Positions 34,861 to 49,702 of a stretch of 64,000 nucleotides of DNA are shown piece after piece; the first letter of the stretch is position 1; every line of letters starts with the position of its first letter. This DNA is from Siphlonurus alternatus (lineage: Eukaryota; Arthropoda; Insecta; Ephemeroptera; Siphlonuridae). The position numbers and the translations under genes are program-made. The notes below the pieces were generated by a model. It worked only from the letters and a program-made list of their open reading frames with translations. It was not told where the DNA came from and made no database searches. The stretch covers positions 18,666,124 to 18,730,123 of the forward strand of contig OX463784.1 in NCBI GenBank assembly GCA_949825025.1, written 5' to 3'.

Positions 34861-34972
34861 ATTGAAAAATACAGTCCTTGCAATAAAATTTTATTAAGAT
34901 TGTTTCATTATATCCAAACACTAGGAGATGGTTTAGAAAACGATAGATGTAAAAAAAAAAGAAAGAAAATAG

Positions 34973-35034
34973 GGATTCGAACTGAAACCCCAAAGATCGA
35001 CACCAGATAAGCTATCTCTCTACTAATAGGTGCT
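34973..35034 (-). other. tRNA-derived remnant (degenerate SINE head or tRNA pseudogene)
   Basis: Read on the minus strand, TAGCTTATCTGG (35014-35003) matches the RNA polymerase III A box and AGTTCGAATCC (34983-34973) matches the B box. The boxes are only 19 bases apart, whereas a functional tRNA has about 32, so the anticodon and variable region is shortened and no cloverleaf can form. The segment between reads TGTCGATCTTTGGGGTTTC. It probably descends from a tRNA-derived SINE. An A-rich tract lies downstream on this strand only as T-rich sequence near 34950-34960. Confidence 0.45.
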
Positions 35035-35084
35035 CTGACATTTAGTTATTGATTTTAGCCATGCCAATAAATTGCGTCTAAAGC

Positions 35085-35288
35085 CTAATTGACAGGAGGC
35101 TCTAAATACTCCCCCCATGCAGAAATTCTTCTGGAACGAAGTGCATTCCGATCGATTTTGCGTGTAGGTTTCCATAAATCAAGAGCTACTATAAAAGCTC
35201 GCACAAATAAAGTTTCTTCCTTTACTGTCTCAGATATTACCACGTTAATTGCTTGTGTCACGAAGCTAATGATAAGATAATACGTCAA
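35085..35288. other. Island open on both strands, possible exon remnant
   Basis: About 200 bp of moderate G+C content. On + the 63-codon frame (no ATG near its start) includes HAEILLERSAFRSILRVGFH. On - a 67-codon frame includes IVALDLWKPTRKIDRNALRS. An acceptor-like GACAG precedes 35096 on +, and GTAGGT near 35166 could be a donor. Strand and function are undecidable here. It sits next to the tRNA-derived remnant. Confidence 0.25.
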
Positions 35289-36056
35289 CTAATTTTCGTT
35301 TATTGCGAATAAAAGTAACCTATATATTTTTATTTATTCTTCAATAATATAAAAGTGCATTAATAATATAACAATTGTCAACTTCATAAATTTTATGATC
35401 TGCAAATACTTTCCCTGAAAGATTGTATAATTATATAATGATGTAAATTTTAGAATTCTATTTGAAGTTTTACTGTTTAATCAAAAGCTAAACGGGAAAA
35501 ATAAATATAAAAAAAGAGAGTGATTTTTCACTAATATCATAAGATATTTAAATAAACATTCATCTAATATGCTCCAGAAATCAAAACTTTTAAAAATAAA
35601 TCCAAAGCGAGGGATGAAATTTGGCTTGCAGTTTAAACAATATTAACTTTTTGGAGAGCTATGGTGGCATTTTTATCAATAAGCGCGTGGATTATGGAGA
35701 TGAATTGTGCGGAAATTCACCAGAAAGGATGCTCTACCGCTCGAGTGGGCACTGCTCTTTCTCTCTCTTTCTCTCCTGTTTTTTTTTCCACAACTGCAAC
35801 CCTTTACAGTTCATTGCACAGCACCACGCTACCACTTTTTGTGGGGTCAAAATACTTAAAGTTGAGAGTTTGATCTATATCAACTTTAGTATAATGTTGC
35901 GACCGTTTCCATTTTATTAAATTATTTGTATTATATTTTGATACATAATCTGTATAAAAAACCTATATATTAACATAATGGAGCATTATTTAAATGATAG
36001 AAATGAACAAAAATGTTTGTAGAGCTGTATTTTATTTATATTTAAGTCTAAATTGA
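35289..36056. other. Stretch with overlapping + strand frames
   Basis: At 35621-35920 a 99-codon frame lacking an ATG start overlaps an ATG-initiated 70-codon frame (35661-35873, beginning MVAFLSISAWIMEMNCAEIH). The second could be a short signal-peptide-like exon, but CT-rich sequence within it (35750-35790) inflates both frames. No donor of quality was found. Not called as a gene. Confidence 0.35.
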
Positions 36057-36368
36057 TATGGAGTATCGACGTCAATTTTTTTTTATTGCAGAAATGGATA
36101 GAGAGTGCAAAGTTGTGCTGCCTTGATTTTTTCAGAGACCGGGAGCTATTTTTAAAAAATGATTGAAAGTCCTTTTTGTGACGTCACGCGGCGACAAGTC
36201 CTATCTTTTTCTTAAGGAGCGGTGCCTCGTGACGTCACAAAATTAACTTTCAATAATTTTTTTAAAAATAGTTCTCGGGTTCTAAAAAATTCTGAAAAAA
36301 ATCGGGGTAGCATAACTTTGCAACCTCTATCCATTTCTGCAATAAAAAAATGAGGTCGGTACTCCATT
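36057..36368 (+). mobile_element. Palindromic MITE, family D, copy 5
   Basis: Ends ATATGGAGTATCGACGTCAA and GGTCGGTACTCCATTA. Exact TGACGTCA at 36179-36186 and 36230-36237, spacing 51 bp. About 15 bp is deleted near 36134 relative to copy 1. Confidence 0.92.
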
Positions 36369-36405
36369 ATGCTGTATGAGTCAAAAGTAATTCTTAAAAG
36401 TTTTA

Positions 36406-36452
36406 ACGTCCCTGTCTATCGAGGTTCTAATCAGTGAATAAACAGGTTAGAT
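36406..36452 (+). repeat. Short dispersed segment T, copy 1
   Basis: GTCCCTGTCTATCGAGGTTC, then TAATCAGTGAATAAACAGGT, recurs in diverged form at 37896-37939 (GTCCCTGTCTTTAGGTTCTA, then TTGAGTAGACAGGT). Probably the 3' part of an unrecognised repeat. Confidence 0.4.
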
Positions 36453-36550
36453 ACTTGGAAAAAAAAATATAATTATGAAATGCTCTGATGATGGGCAGGA
36501 CTTTAACACTCGAATATTTTAATATGTGCGCCCTTTAGAGGTGTGCTATT

Positions 36551-36681
36551 TAACGCCGGTATTACATGGTAAAATTTATTTAACTATCGCATTTTATATT
36601 TTTTTTTTACAAGAATATTCCTATTGTTCATATAGAGATGAGATTTTCTTGTGTGGCAAAATTGTATCGTGTAACACTGTA
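36551..36681. mobile_element. MITE family I, copy 2 (diverged)
   Basis: GCCGGTATTACATGGTAAAA at the left and AATTGTATCGTGTAACACTG at the right correspond to the ends of the copy at 7433-7592. The arms are eroded. Confidence 0.65.
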
Positions 36682-36691
36682 TCAGCGTACA

Positions 36692-36722
<31 letters not shown>

Positions 36723-37839
36723 TATATAGCAGACTTCTATAATCAAGTTACTTTCTTTCTTTCTTGACATTAAATATGTTTCCAGAAAAAAATATTAATT
36801 AAAATAATATTGTTTAATTAAAAATTGCTAAATGAGGTTCGTTAACTCTATGGTTGCATTGTTTTTTATTGTATGAGGTTAGATTTTTGACTACATACAA
36901 AATATAGTTGATAACAGTGTTACTTAACTCACAGTCAAATTATATGAAATAATATTACAAACTTTCAACAGTAATAGGCTAATAATGTCCAATAAAAACA
37001 CATCCATGCGTTTATGTCATATACACATCTTTTGACCAAAGAATTTCATTTTATCTCAAATTCTCAGTTGATATGAATTCAAATTTAGTTTGTATACATT
37101 TCCATAGACTGTAAATGAACTAATCTTTCTACCACGATCGTATATAAAAGATAATAACTTATATTTAAAACTTTATGCATGATATTATTCAGGGTCTTTG
37201 AATATATAAAGCTTATATTTTCTGTTCACACGCCTTTCTATACATAGTGTGGTAATTCAGCGGTCCAAGCGTCCCTTGCTAACATGTTAAGAACTCGCTC
37301 GTTGCAAATTACCATCACTGAACCACACATTTGTAGCTGGCAAAAGTTAGAAACGCTCTCACATTAATATTTAAACTTCAAACAATTTTAACACAAGTGT
37401 ATTTAACTGAGATAAAAGAGAATATTACTGCGTTTTAAATAAAAATATAAATGTGTAAAATTTCAAACATTTGAAAGTTAAAAGCAGAAAAAGTTCTTCT
37501 TTCTTTGAATTTATACAAGATAAAGTTATACAGTAAAATATAAATAAGAGTTTTTGCAAAGTATTTTTTATGCGTATTTTTTTATCAGGTATATAGCATA
37601 TTTAATTTTACTTAAGTTTCTTTAAAATGTAGAGCAAAGTACAGTTTGTTCTTTTGAAATTTTTACATAAAATATATCTTTAGAATAGTCAGCAATTTTA
37701 GTGACAGTTGCAAGTGCAGGATGGGTATTATCATGCAGAAGACGAAAAAGTGACGACGAAAATAAGAAAGAAATTATTTTGAGCTGATCCTTTCTCATCC
37801 TAGTAACTTCGTCATCCAGTTACTTTAGTTTTCTCATCC
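36682..37839. other. Gene-free stretch
   Basis: T homopolymer of about 28 bp at 36692-36719, then featureless A+T-rich sequence. Confidence 0.6.
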
Positions 37840-37939
37840 TAAGGGATGTCGGGCACCCGAAGGTGAATGGACTCCGACCTTTCATGTCCGCCCTTCGTCC
37901 CTGTCTTTAGGTTCTACTCTTTGAGTAGACAGGTTATAC
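37840..37939 (+). repeat. G+C-rich repeat fragment ending in segment T
   Basis: Contains GGGATGTCGGGCACCCGAAG and GACTCCGACCTTTCATGTCC, then the T segment. A + strand frame is open for about 41 codons across it, without splice support. The shared tail with 36406-36452 suggests a transposon-derived fragment. Confidence 0.4.
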
Positions 37940-38883
37940 ATAATATACGGGAGAGTAATTAGTATATATTACAATATAATAATAATATATATACATACTA
38001 ATACAAAAATACATTATATTCAAATCAGCAATCTTTACAATTACGTACAGTATCTCTCAGAAGCTTAAAATATTTATTTATAAGTTTAATATTAAAATAT
38101 CTTTCAACTCAGCAAAGAAATATGTTTGAATATTTTTTAATAAGGTATAATTTACTTTTAGAAAGAAAACTTAATTCAAAGTATTTTTATATTACAAATC
38201 TATTCAAAAGACCTATAGCTTATTAATATTTTATATTGTGAATGGAGTGGAGAAATAAGTCCATATTGAATGAATATTTATGTTTACAAAAATATTTTTA
38301 ATTCATTTAAGATATACTCAGAAGAATATTAATAAGTATTGCAAAGGAATTCTTTCAAATCCTTTCATTCTATTCCTTTATCGATTTTCTTTTTATTAAA
38401 ATATATTTTATAATGAAAATTCGGTTTTATCATGTTCTAATTTAAAAAAATATTGTTCTCAAAAAATAAATGAAGATAATAATTTTTCAACGGCATGTAA
38501 TGAAAGATAATTTTTCTTCGGAATGCGAGTTCATCTGGACATCTATAATTTGCAGCAGTTGTCATAATTAAAATGGTGCAATGATTTTAAAATCCATAGA
38601 AAAATGAATAAATACTGGATATTTGTACTAATTCACTGTATTTATTGACTTAATAGACAATCTGCAATATTTTTTTTCATATTTAGGTAGAGGTTATGGA
38701 ATTATTTATATTAACATTAAGTCATGGAGAACGTTCCAATTAATTCAATGTGTACATTATAGCATTGCATGCTATAATAAATACTGTATGCAATGTGAAT
38801 ATTACACGTGTTCTGTTGTGCAAGTTATATTTGACTCAACCTCATTGTTAATCAAGTTTCAATAACATTGCTGACTATTGCAG
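37940..38883. other. Gene-free stretch
   Basis: A+T-rich; TTATAGCA/TGCTATAA forms a small palindrome near 38757-38777. Nothing else recognised. Confidence 0.55.
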
Positions 38884-38985
38884 TGTATAATTCAGTTGAA
38901 TGGTTTTCATATGAAATCAAGCAGTGTCACATCGGGTATGAACATGTCATATCATGTTTCTGTCACAAATTGCATTGCCATGAAG
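38884..38985 (+). CDS. Candidate internal exon, phase 1-1
   Basis: 102 bp between an acceptor (GCTGACTATTGCAG) and a donor (GAAG/GTAAAT). Joined after the single leftover base of the exon at 10412-10505, it reads VYNSVEWFSYEIKQCHIGYE followed by HVISCFCHKLHCHE without a stop, with four cysteines and many histidines. It ends again in phase 1, the symmetric class often seen in extracellular modules. A second frame is also open, so coding evidence is modest. No domain recognised. The implied upstream intron is about 28 kb. Confidence 0.3.
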
Positions 38986-39386
38986 GTAAATTGTACACAA
39001 TGGTATGTTTTTTAATTTAATTTATATAAGAATTTTTATCTATGATTTTTTTTTCCAGATATGTGCACTTTATTCAGTTCATTAATGTAAACCAATTGTT
39101 GATTTTTTTAAATAATTTTACTTCTTTTTTTTTATGAAAAATTATCTTTTACAAATTAGACTATGGTTTTATTGCTTTACATTTACATAATAAAATAATA
39201 AAACACCTAGATATGTTTCTCATTTCACTAATTAAAATATATAATTTTTTTTTAAAATAAAGGTTCAAATTTATTTCAACTAAATTTAGACAATTGAAAG
39301 CAGAAATTGTATGATTGAATGGGGATTTTAATACACTTTTTTTTTCAATGTTATAACATACAGTTACTATACTCTTTAAAAAATAT

Positions 39387-39470
39387 ATACGGATGGTCTG
39401 ACGTCACGTATCTCTCCAAAAAGAATTGGAGAACAGAGGAGAAAGTTCGTGACGTCATAGCATCCATATC
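39387..39470. mobile_element. Short CRE-bearing palindrome, family G
   Basis: ATACGGATGGTCTGACGTCA pairs with the complement of GACGTCATAGCATCCATATC. Exact TGACGTCA at 39399-39406 and 39450-39457, again 51 bp apart, though the rest is unlike family D. Confidence 0.6.
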
Positions 39471-39544
39471 CCTAATAAACTATACTTTGTAGTTATTTTC
39501 AATTGAGAATTGTCAGTAGTAAAGCAAATAACAGAATTTAAAGG

Positions 39545-39876
39545 GAATGAACAACACACATGAAATTTTTTATTGTAGAAATGAATAGAGGGTACTAAAT
39601 TATGTCACTCTGATTTTTAAAAGATTTTTTTGAAACCCAGAACTATTTTTAAATAATTATTTGAAGTGCGGCCACGCCCCCTGGAGGCTTCAATAGGCGT
39701 CTCTGTCCTATCCTTTTTATTAAAGATTCAAGGGTGCCAACTTAACTTACAGAACATTCAAAATTATTTAAAAATATTTCCGGGTCTCAAAAAAATCTGA
39801 AAAAATTCAGAATATCATAATTTGGTGACATCTATTCATTTCTGCAACAAAAAAATTTCATGTATGTTGTCCATTC
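39545..39876. mobile_element. Palindromic MITE, family F, copy 1
   Basis: About 330 bp. Ends AATGAACAACACACATGAAA and the complement of CATGTATGTTGTCCATT. The arms have GAAATGAATAGAGGGTAC and AGAACTATTTTTAAATAATT, and the core GGCCACGCCCCCTGGAGGCT. The CRE palindrome is absent. Related to family D by its TTGCAGAAATG-like and GGGAACTATTTTTAAA-like arm modules. Confidence 0.85.
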
Positions 39877-39879
39877 TAG

Positions 39880-41011
39880 ATTGTTCGTGGGTAGATGGTA
39901 GAAAAGATTGGTATAAAATACATACTCTTTACCTACCACATATATTCCTTGGTCCCTGACCACATTTGTATTAAATTTGGGGAGACGAGTAATGTGATTC
40001 GTATATTTTCGTAATTTCTACGCTATTTTATAATTTATATGTACCCCGTCTTTTTCTTTGGTTTTGTACCTCAAGATTTAGTGCGATTTGGTGACAGTGA
40101 TGCATTTCTCTGAAAATAACCGCAGCGGCGCACTTTCTGCTTCACCACGTTCAATGAAATCAGACGTAGAGAAGAATTATATAGAGTCGTTTTTCATGTC
40201 ATTTCCCAGCCTTTATATATATATATAAGTGAAAATCTTAAATTAAAACTTTCATTTATATTATTTTGTTCTTTATTACGACGTTTCCTTATTAATACTA
40301 AATTGTGACTGGAAATCAGATTTGAAAATTCAAAATTACTTTTAATATAAAATATTTATGCTTAATTTTTCTTTATAAATTGTTAATCATTTTATACTCC
40401 ATATTTCTTTCATACTTCTTTTTTACGTAAGCACTAAATATCATAATTACGACCATCGCCACCAAATTTTCCTTTATAAACTGAGGAAACCATGAAAACA
40501 AAATAAAATGTCAATTAAAGTAACTTCTCTTTAGCACCTTCCATATATATGCACAGTTAAAGATTAAGGTTCCCAAGCATTCAGTAGGCAAGACAGTATG
40601 AGAGACAAAGTTACTCAAATTTTACTTCAACATGACTTAAATTGTTATGTTTTTCTTTAAAAAAAATCTACAAGCCTGTAAAACACTATAATAAATGTTC
40701 TATGCGCATTCTAAAGCTAATTAATTACTAACTTTATTAAATTAAAAACTTTTTTTTTTAAAGAATTTACTCAAGGGAGTTATGAATTTACATAGAAAGT
40801 TTCTTTAAAAAAAAATCTTAACATAAAAATAACCCTATAAGATTACCTTATATAACAATGTAGATAATACACGTTGAAAATTTTAACGTTATGTAAAACA
40901 TGAATTTTTTATGTTTGCTAATAAAGTTACGCTCTCTAGAGTTTATTATATAATTTTTTATACTACAGAAGCATAAAAGTTATTCATATACATTTTGTTA
41001 CATTTTACTAG
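39880..41011. other. Gene-free stretch
   Basis: A+T-rich; no exon-like island, RNA gene or palindrome recognised. Confidence 0.55.
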
Positions 41012-41079
41012 ATAAAGTTGAAGATAAGGCGGTAGAAATGCGAGGATTTGAGGGGCAATCTATTGATTCACGAGCCTAT
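41012..41079 (+). CDS. Possible terminal exon
   Basis: After an acceptor with a fair pyrimidine tract (TTGTTACATTTTACTAG) and in the phase of the exons at 10412 and 38884, the frame reads DKVEDKAVEMRGFEGQSIDS, then RAY and a TAG stop at 41080-41082. It continues open for some 40 more codons beyond the stop. Alternatively the 75-codon frame 41048-41275, without ATG, is the relevant one. The island is G+C-richer than its surroundings. Weak evidence, reported for checking. Confidence 0.2.
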
Positions 41080-41279
41080 TAGGAGGCCAGATTACAGACC
41101 GATATCAGATGGCACTCTTACAAGATGGAGCGTCGTCTTTATAGCCAAGTCTTCCTTCATTCTACACTGTTGTATCGACTTGGCAAAACTTCAACATATA
41201 CAAAAAAGAAATGTTAAACAAATTTGCTTCAATAATAAGAAGTTTTATTTTTTATTACAGATTTTTGTTATATAATAAT

Positions 41280-42433
41280 GGTATCAGTGAATAAGATATA
41301 CATTTATTAGATTTTGTATTCATAGATTTATATGAATTTCAAATTGTATTATTTTATTATTATATACAAAATTCTTTGTTATTTCAATGTTTATTTCCAA
41401 AGAGTTATTCATATTCTTTCAGCCTGTAGTGTATGCAATTCTTTTAGCTTTAGAGTGAAGAAATTAACATAACTTTCAGGGGACACAAATTAAAATGGCG
41501 TCGTATTTTGCAAACAAGAAATGTAATGATCATTATGATAAGAAAATCAAGAGGCATATAGAAGTATTGAAATATAAATAAAATAACTTAAATATTAATA
41601 TGTATTTTACTCGTACAACATAGTTTGGCATTTTTATTTTGTTTCAAATTGCAAATGCTGAGCTGTCATAATTTATAATATTTTTGTGGCCTTTCAATTT
41701 TCATTTCAATAGTTTTTAAATTAATTATTTATTTCAATTTCAATTTTTTGTTTATTATAGTGTGTGAAAGTATAATTTAACATTAAACCATTAGCGTGCA
41801 TAAAATTAAATATTAATAATTATTTCTGTCGTAATATATTAATGCATAATTAAAAAAAAATGATTGTTGTTTTTATGGCGCAACTTTTCATTCGTATAGC
41901 TGCATATGATTCTCAAGTGACTTCTTTTCTTTCTACATGTGAAATGCAATTTTATTCTCAAGTTAAATACTTCACTTTAAGTAGATGTGATAGCTTGCTT
42001 ATGAAATCTCTCTTATTCAATTCATAGCTATAGGCTCATTGCACTGGAAATGTTACAACATTGTTCTATCTGTTTAAATATTAAAATAGAAATCATATAT
42101 TCAGAATAGTAATATGCAAATATATTGAAAGCATTGTATTTACCATTCAAATGTTTTTTCATCACTGCAGACTTGCTATCAATTGTAATGTAAAATTATT
42201 ATGTGGTTATGTTTGAGCTACTTTTTTGTTCAGTAAAATTTACATTGCATATAAAAAAAAAATGATTGCTAACAGTAAATTTGTCAAAATTTTATGAAAC
42301 CATAAAATATAAAAATGTAATAAAAAAAAACTTAAGTCATAAATCTATGTATATCTCTATATTTAATAGCTTAAGGGGAATTTAATGTACTATATTGAAG
42401 CTTTTTTCGAGAATGAATAGAAGGAAAGAATTG
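41280..42433. other. Gene-free stretch
   Basis: A+T-rich, nothing recognised. Confidence 0.6.
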
Positions 42434-42467
42434 CTAACTCGCTATTTCATTTGAAATAGCGAGTTAG
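42434..42467. repeat. Perfect 16-bp inverted repeat
   Basis: CTAACTCGCTATTTCA and its exact complement are separated by TT. A perfect hairpin of this length is much stronger than the background, and it is not part of any palindromic element listed. Confidence 0.85.
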
Positions 42468-43107
42468 AAATTATACAAAATTTTGATTTTCATAAACTGC
42501 AGTGCATAATTACGATATATTTAATTTGTTAACTCTAATATTACCCAAAATGGATAGAATGGGCTCAAAATAACCCACAACTCTTTAAAGCTGGAATAAA
42601 GTGTAAAAGATGGCTTCAAAAATGTTGAAAAAAATTAGAAATCCCTAGGGATTTTAGGGAAAAAAATGTGTGGTAAATTTTTTTTAAAAAATATTTAGTT
42701 TTTATAGATTTATCTAGTGACTCGTTTGATGACACCCCCTCTCCCATGGGTAATACATGGGACAAAATAATACTTTGGTTAATTAAAAATGCTAGGGTTA
42801 ATATCCAGGCAGTAATAAAAAAGAAAAATATTATATTGTTGATAAAAAGTTACTCGTTTGTTATGTTTCGTCTCTGGACAGTTGTGGCATGATGGTTTAA
42901 ATTATTTGTATCTAATTTGATGCAAAAAGAACAAGAAAATTGTAAGTCCCCTTATCGATAACTTCTTAAAAATTTGCAAATTCACATTTCCTAATGCGGA
43001 CACTGCATGACCTATAGAGTATAATGAAGTTGAGCTAAGTTGGCATTAAACCAGTGAAGCGTAAATTCCAAAGTTTCTTCACTTTACATTATGTTTATGC
43101 ATCGTAA

Positions 43108-43350
43108 TTACTCATCTAACTGGTTTAAATTAATCCAAAAGTTAAGATAACTGTACGTTTCCCATGTTCTCATATCGTACGGTGTTAATATATTTACCAA
43201 CTGCATGAACAACAGAAGTGACGTGAACATAAGGAATGCATTATAAACATGCATAATGTATGTGCTGCAATGTTGTTGGCTCAGATATATATATAGGCCA
43301 ACTCGTATAATCTGATTTTGACATGTAAGTTTCAACTTCATATTATGCAA
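43108..43350 (-). other. Hydrophobic minus-strand frame, unassigned
   Basis: From an ATG near 43341 a frame of 77 codons reads MKLKLTCQNQIIRVGLYIYL, later FLMFTSLLLFMQLVNILTPY and ending NQLDE. The hydrophobic middle could be a membrane segment. An acceptor-like TTGTTCATGCAG lies inside it, so the frame may be part exon. No family recognised and no donor found. Confidence 0.22.
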
Positions 43351-44079
43351 TATTGTAGTTAAGTAGTTAAGTAGTATGTCTTTGAGGAATAACGTTTGTA
43401 TTCCACTTAAACGTACTATATTTACGTTATAACTTTGTAATTAGTACCAGAATACACTTGTTAAGTAAGCTACTATAATCAATTGGTAATGAAATGCGGT
43501 AATGATTGTATGATGTGTGTAAAGCAAGCTTGGAAAATCATATCAAAATGAGAGCACTTGTTTTCTTTATATTATATACCTTCTATATTATATTGCTTGA
43601 AGAGGTTAATTCTGGTGCAATGTTGCAAAAGTACGAAATAATACAAAGCTTCAAAAATATATTAAAGATGGTATTCACAAAGCGTAACGATTACATTTAA
43701 ATATTAATATTGTTTAGGCATGAAATTACGAAAATCAAGACTTAAATTTTATTTTGTGAGTGGTTTACAAGGACATTGCAAAATTTGCATCCGATTCAAT
43801 ATACTCGCAGCTATTGTTGCTTAAATTTATTTTGTTATTATTTATTTCAATTTATTATTTATTTTACTTCCTCTTCAAGACCCTAAAAAGACTTCCATGC
43901 CTAAAACATATTAAAACATTTTTTTTTTTTTTAATCCTATAATATACACGATGAGCAATTCAGCATTTTGATCATCGTTAAATGGCGCGAACTCATAAAC
44001 TGCCTTCTGGGGAAGTGTGAATGAACAACCAACACGATTTTTTTATTTTATGTTTGGATGATCATATTTTTTTTAAAAC
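43351..44079. other. Gene-free stretch
   Basis: A+T-rich; two + strand frames of 60-64 codons (43506-43700, 43760-43942) have A+T-driven composition and no splice support. Confidence 0.5.
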
Positions 44080-44190
44080 TTAAGTTTAAAGACGGTGTGA
44101 CGTCACAGCCATGAAACGCATTTTCCCATTTTTAATGTATTTTTTTTTTTTACATTATTATGACGTTAAGCGTTTTGCAGCATGAATTAC
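44080..44190. mobile_element. CRE-containing repeat, family N, copy 2
   Basis: Exact TGACGTCA at 44098-44105 and TTATGACGTTAAGCGTTTTG at the other end. The complement matches the start of 34717-34860. T run near 44140-44151. Confidence 0.45.
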
Positions 44191-44695
44191 ATGGTATTCT
44201 TAATAAAAATGCAACAAAATATATAACTTGAAGTATTTTTTTTTTTCAAATAAGCAATGAAAATATAATGTATAATGTTTATTGCATTTTTATAATAAAT
44301 TGTAAGTTCATTCATAATTGTTCTCGTTTTACATATAATATATATATTATAACATTTCATACAAGTGTCTTTTGTTGATAATTTGTAATCATGAATGGAA
44401 CTATCAATTAATTTTGCATTGAGACACGAGAAACACTTTCCAAATAAACCTTGTACGGTTTATCAAGTAGTTATTAAGTAATTAAGTTATATTTCACATC
44501 ATTTGCTCATTACAAGTTCGCAAGACTTGCAAAAGCAAAGTTTTGCGTTTGATATACCACGTTATATGTATGGTTTCATGTTTGTGAATACCAACATCGT
44601 AATTGTTAAGTTCTGTACTTCGAATAGTTATGTTAAGCTTAAAATAGGTACATCAAATTCATGACTTCGTGTTTAAGATGTAGCGTTGCGACCCA

Positions 44696-44760
44696 TGAGC
44701 GGATTCAAAGAGCAGCTCTGGAAGGGGGGAGGGGAACGTTTCTCGCTGGATCCGCCCCTG
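44696..44760. mobile_element. Tiny hAT-like remnant
   Basis: The right end, as complement, reads CAGGGGCGGATCCAGCGAGA, a terminus frequently seen in hAT-type elements. The left side has GAGCGGATTCAAAGAG as a diverged counterpart. Only about 65 bp lie between, so it is a deletion derivative or solo end. Confidence 0.45.
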
Positions 44761-44767
44761 CAGGAGG

Positions 44768-44890
44768 GTGTTTAAATACCACCAATTTAAAATTTCCATA
44801 AAGTTACGCAAGAAATTAACATATATTTCTTATGCTTTTTAAGTCTTGCGTAACTTTAAGCAAATTGTTAATTGGCGGTATTTGAACACT
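44768..44890. mobile_element. Small palindromic MITE, family O
   Basis: GTGTTTAAATACCACCAATT and the complement of AATTGGCGGTATTTGAACAC form the ends. The inner arms share AAAGTTACGCAAG exactly. It lies directly beside the hAT-like remnant. Confidence 0.75.
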
Positions 44891-44895
44891 TTCTT

Positions 44896-48330
<3,435 letters not shown>

Positions 48331-48339
48331 TATTTTTTT

Positions 48340-48504
48340 TGTACTGTGTAAGGGTGTTGGTACGTTTGTAAGGAAAAGACATCGCCTGCGAGTGGCAGTC
48401 TGTAAACCTCCACCGCGTTTCTCAATTGTCGAGCAAAACCGAGAGAGCGAGAAAAGAAGGTCGTAGAAAAGAAATGAGATTCCTTACAAAAAAAAAAAAA
48501 AAAA
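48340..48504 (+). other. G+C-richer island ending in an A run; possible retroposed fragment
   Basis: About 145 bp of balanced composition ends in about 18 As at 48487-48504, as in a retroposed sequence inserted on the + strand. The + frame reads KRHRLRVAVCKPPPRFSIVE, then QNRESEKRRS and a stop. A minus-strand frame (NAVEVYRLPLAGDVFSLQTY) is also open. No pol III boxes and no clear target duplication were found. Confidence 0.3.
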
Positions 48505-48566
48505 ATGAATGTACAGAGTGGAAATAGCGGTGTGGAAAATTTGAAGCTGCAAAAAAAACGGTTCAC

Positions 48567-49559
48567 CTACCACTGAAAATTGTCTGCTAAATATTTTATC
48601 TTTAAAACTGTAATTTTAGAATTGTGATTGTATAATGTAATCAATTTTAAATAACTTCTTAACAAATTGTGTTGATTGTTATTAACGTGAAGTAAATGTA
48701 ATTCACTTAGCGGTACACTCAGTAATGACGTGACAATTATTTTTGTCTTTCTAAAGGTTGTCTGGCATTCTGTGTACATAGTGGGCTGTGACCTTTCCTG
48801 ACCGCAGTCTGTACTTGTATATATAGTATTATATATAAAGCTAAGGTATTTGAGCAGAAAGAACAAATACGAGAAAGAAGGTACATATTTTTTTTTTAAA
48901 TTGTTACAAAAAATTGAGTTCATGTTCGTTATTTTTATTTTACCTTATTAAAAATGAAAAAAATAAAATACAAAATTAAAAAAAAAGTTCAACTATATCT
49001 ATGAGAAAGTCATTGGGGGGGGAAGGGGGTAAAATCGCAAATAAATTCAGTTTACGTTAATTATGATCATATGTAGTGTATAATTTTATTCATAACATAA
49101 TACACACTGACTTCATTAAAAGATATATATGAAACACATACCTAAAAAGTATTATATATTTCATTGTCAGGAAAATTAATTTTATTTCCAGTTTAACATA
49201 AAACTGTTAATATTTACAGTACAAGAACTGTGACCAACGCTTTGACACCTCCTCGTCACTTTGCCTGCTTTGAATGACCACAACCACAAGTCAACAACAA
49301 GTTTCAAAATCCAACACAAAGCGATCAAAAACCAGACCCCCTGTTTGCAGTCCACTATTGATATTTGCCACGTGTATAAGGGAAATATATTTACACCGTA
49401 CGTAACATATTATAAATTAATTAACAAAATGCTTTGGATTTTTTAATAAACATTTGTATTGCTCAACTAAAATATTCAAAAAAAGTAAAAAAAAAAAAAA
49501 CATTATAGCTGCTACTGATATGTTACGTTATTGCAGTGATATTGATTGATAAACTCTAA
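48567..49559. other. Gene-free stretch
   Basis: A G run of eight interrupts A+T-rich DNA at 49015-49022. At 49222-49380 an A/C-rich segment has a + strand frame of about 45 codons before becoming A+T-rich; TTAATATTTACAG precedes it. Not strong enough to call. Confidence 0.45.
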
Positions 49560-49648
49560 GTTCACATGATGGTGTTTCATACGGATCCATTGACGACGCT
49601 TCATAACATTATTCATCATCAACGAATCCACACCGCCATGTAAACGTA
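49560..49648. mobile_element. Small palindromic MITE, family P, copy 1
   Basis: TTCACATGATGGTGTTTCAT at the left and CACACCGCCATGTAAACG at the right are complementary with mismatches. Copy 2 is at 55053-55159. Confidence 0.7.
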
Positions 49649-49674
49649 GTGTTTGATTACCATCGAGATAATCT

Positions 49675-49702
49675 ACAGATCACAAACTATTTTGTGATCT
49701 GT
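49675..49702. repeat. Perfect 12-bp inverted repeat
   Basis: ACAGATCACAAA, loop CTAT, TTTGTGATCTGT. An isolated hairpin between MITE P and unique sequence. Confidence 0.8.

Noticed and set aside
34973..35034. Functional tRNA gene
   Set aside because: The A-to-B-box spacing is too short and no acceptor or anticodon stem can be formed.
35736..35770. A second tRNA-like match on the minus strand (GAGCGGTAGAGCATCC)
   Set aside because: It resembles a D-arm only; no B box at a suitable distance.
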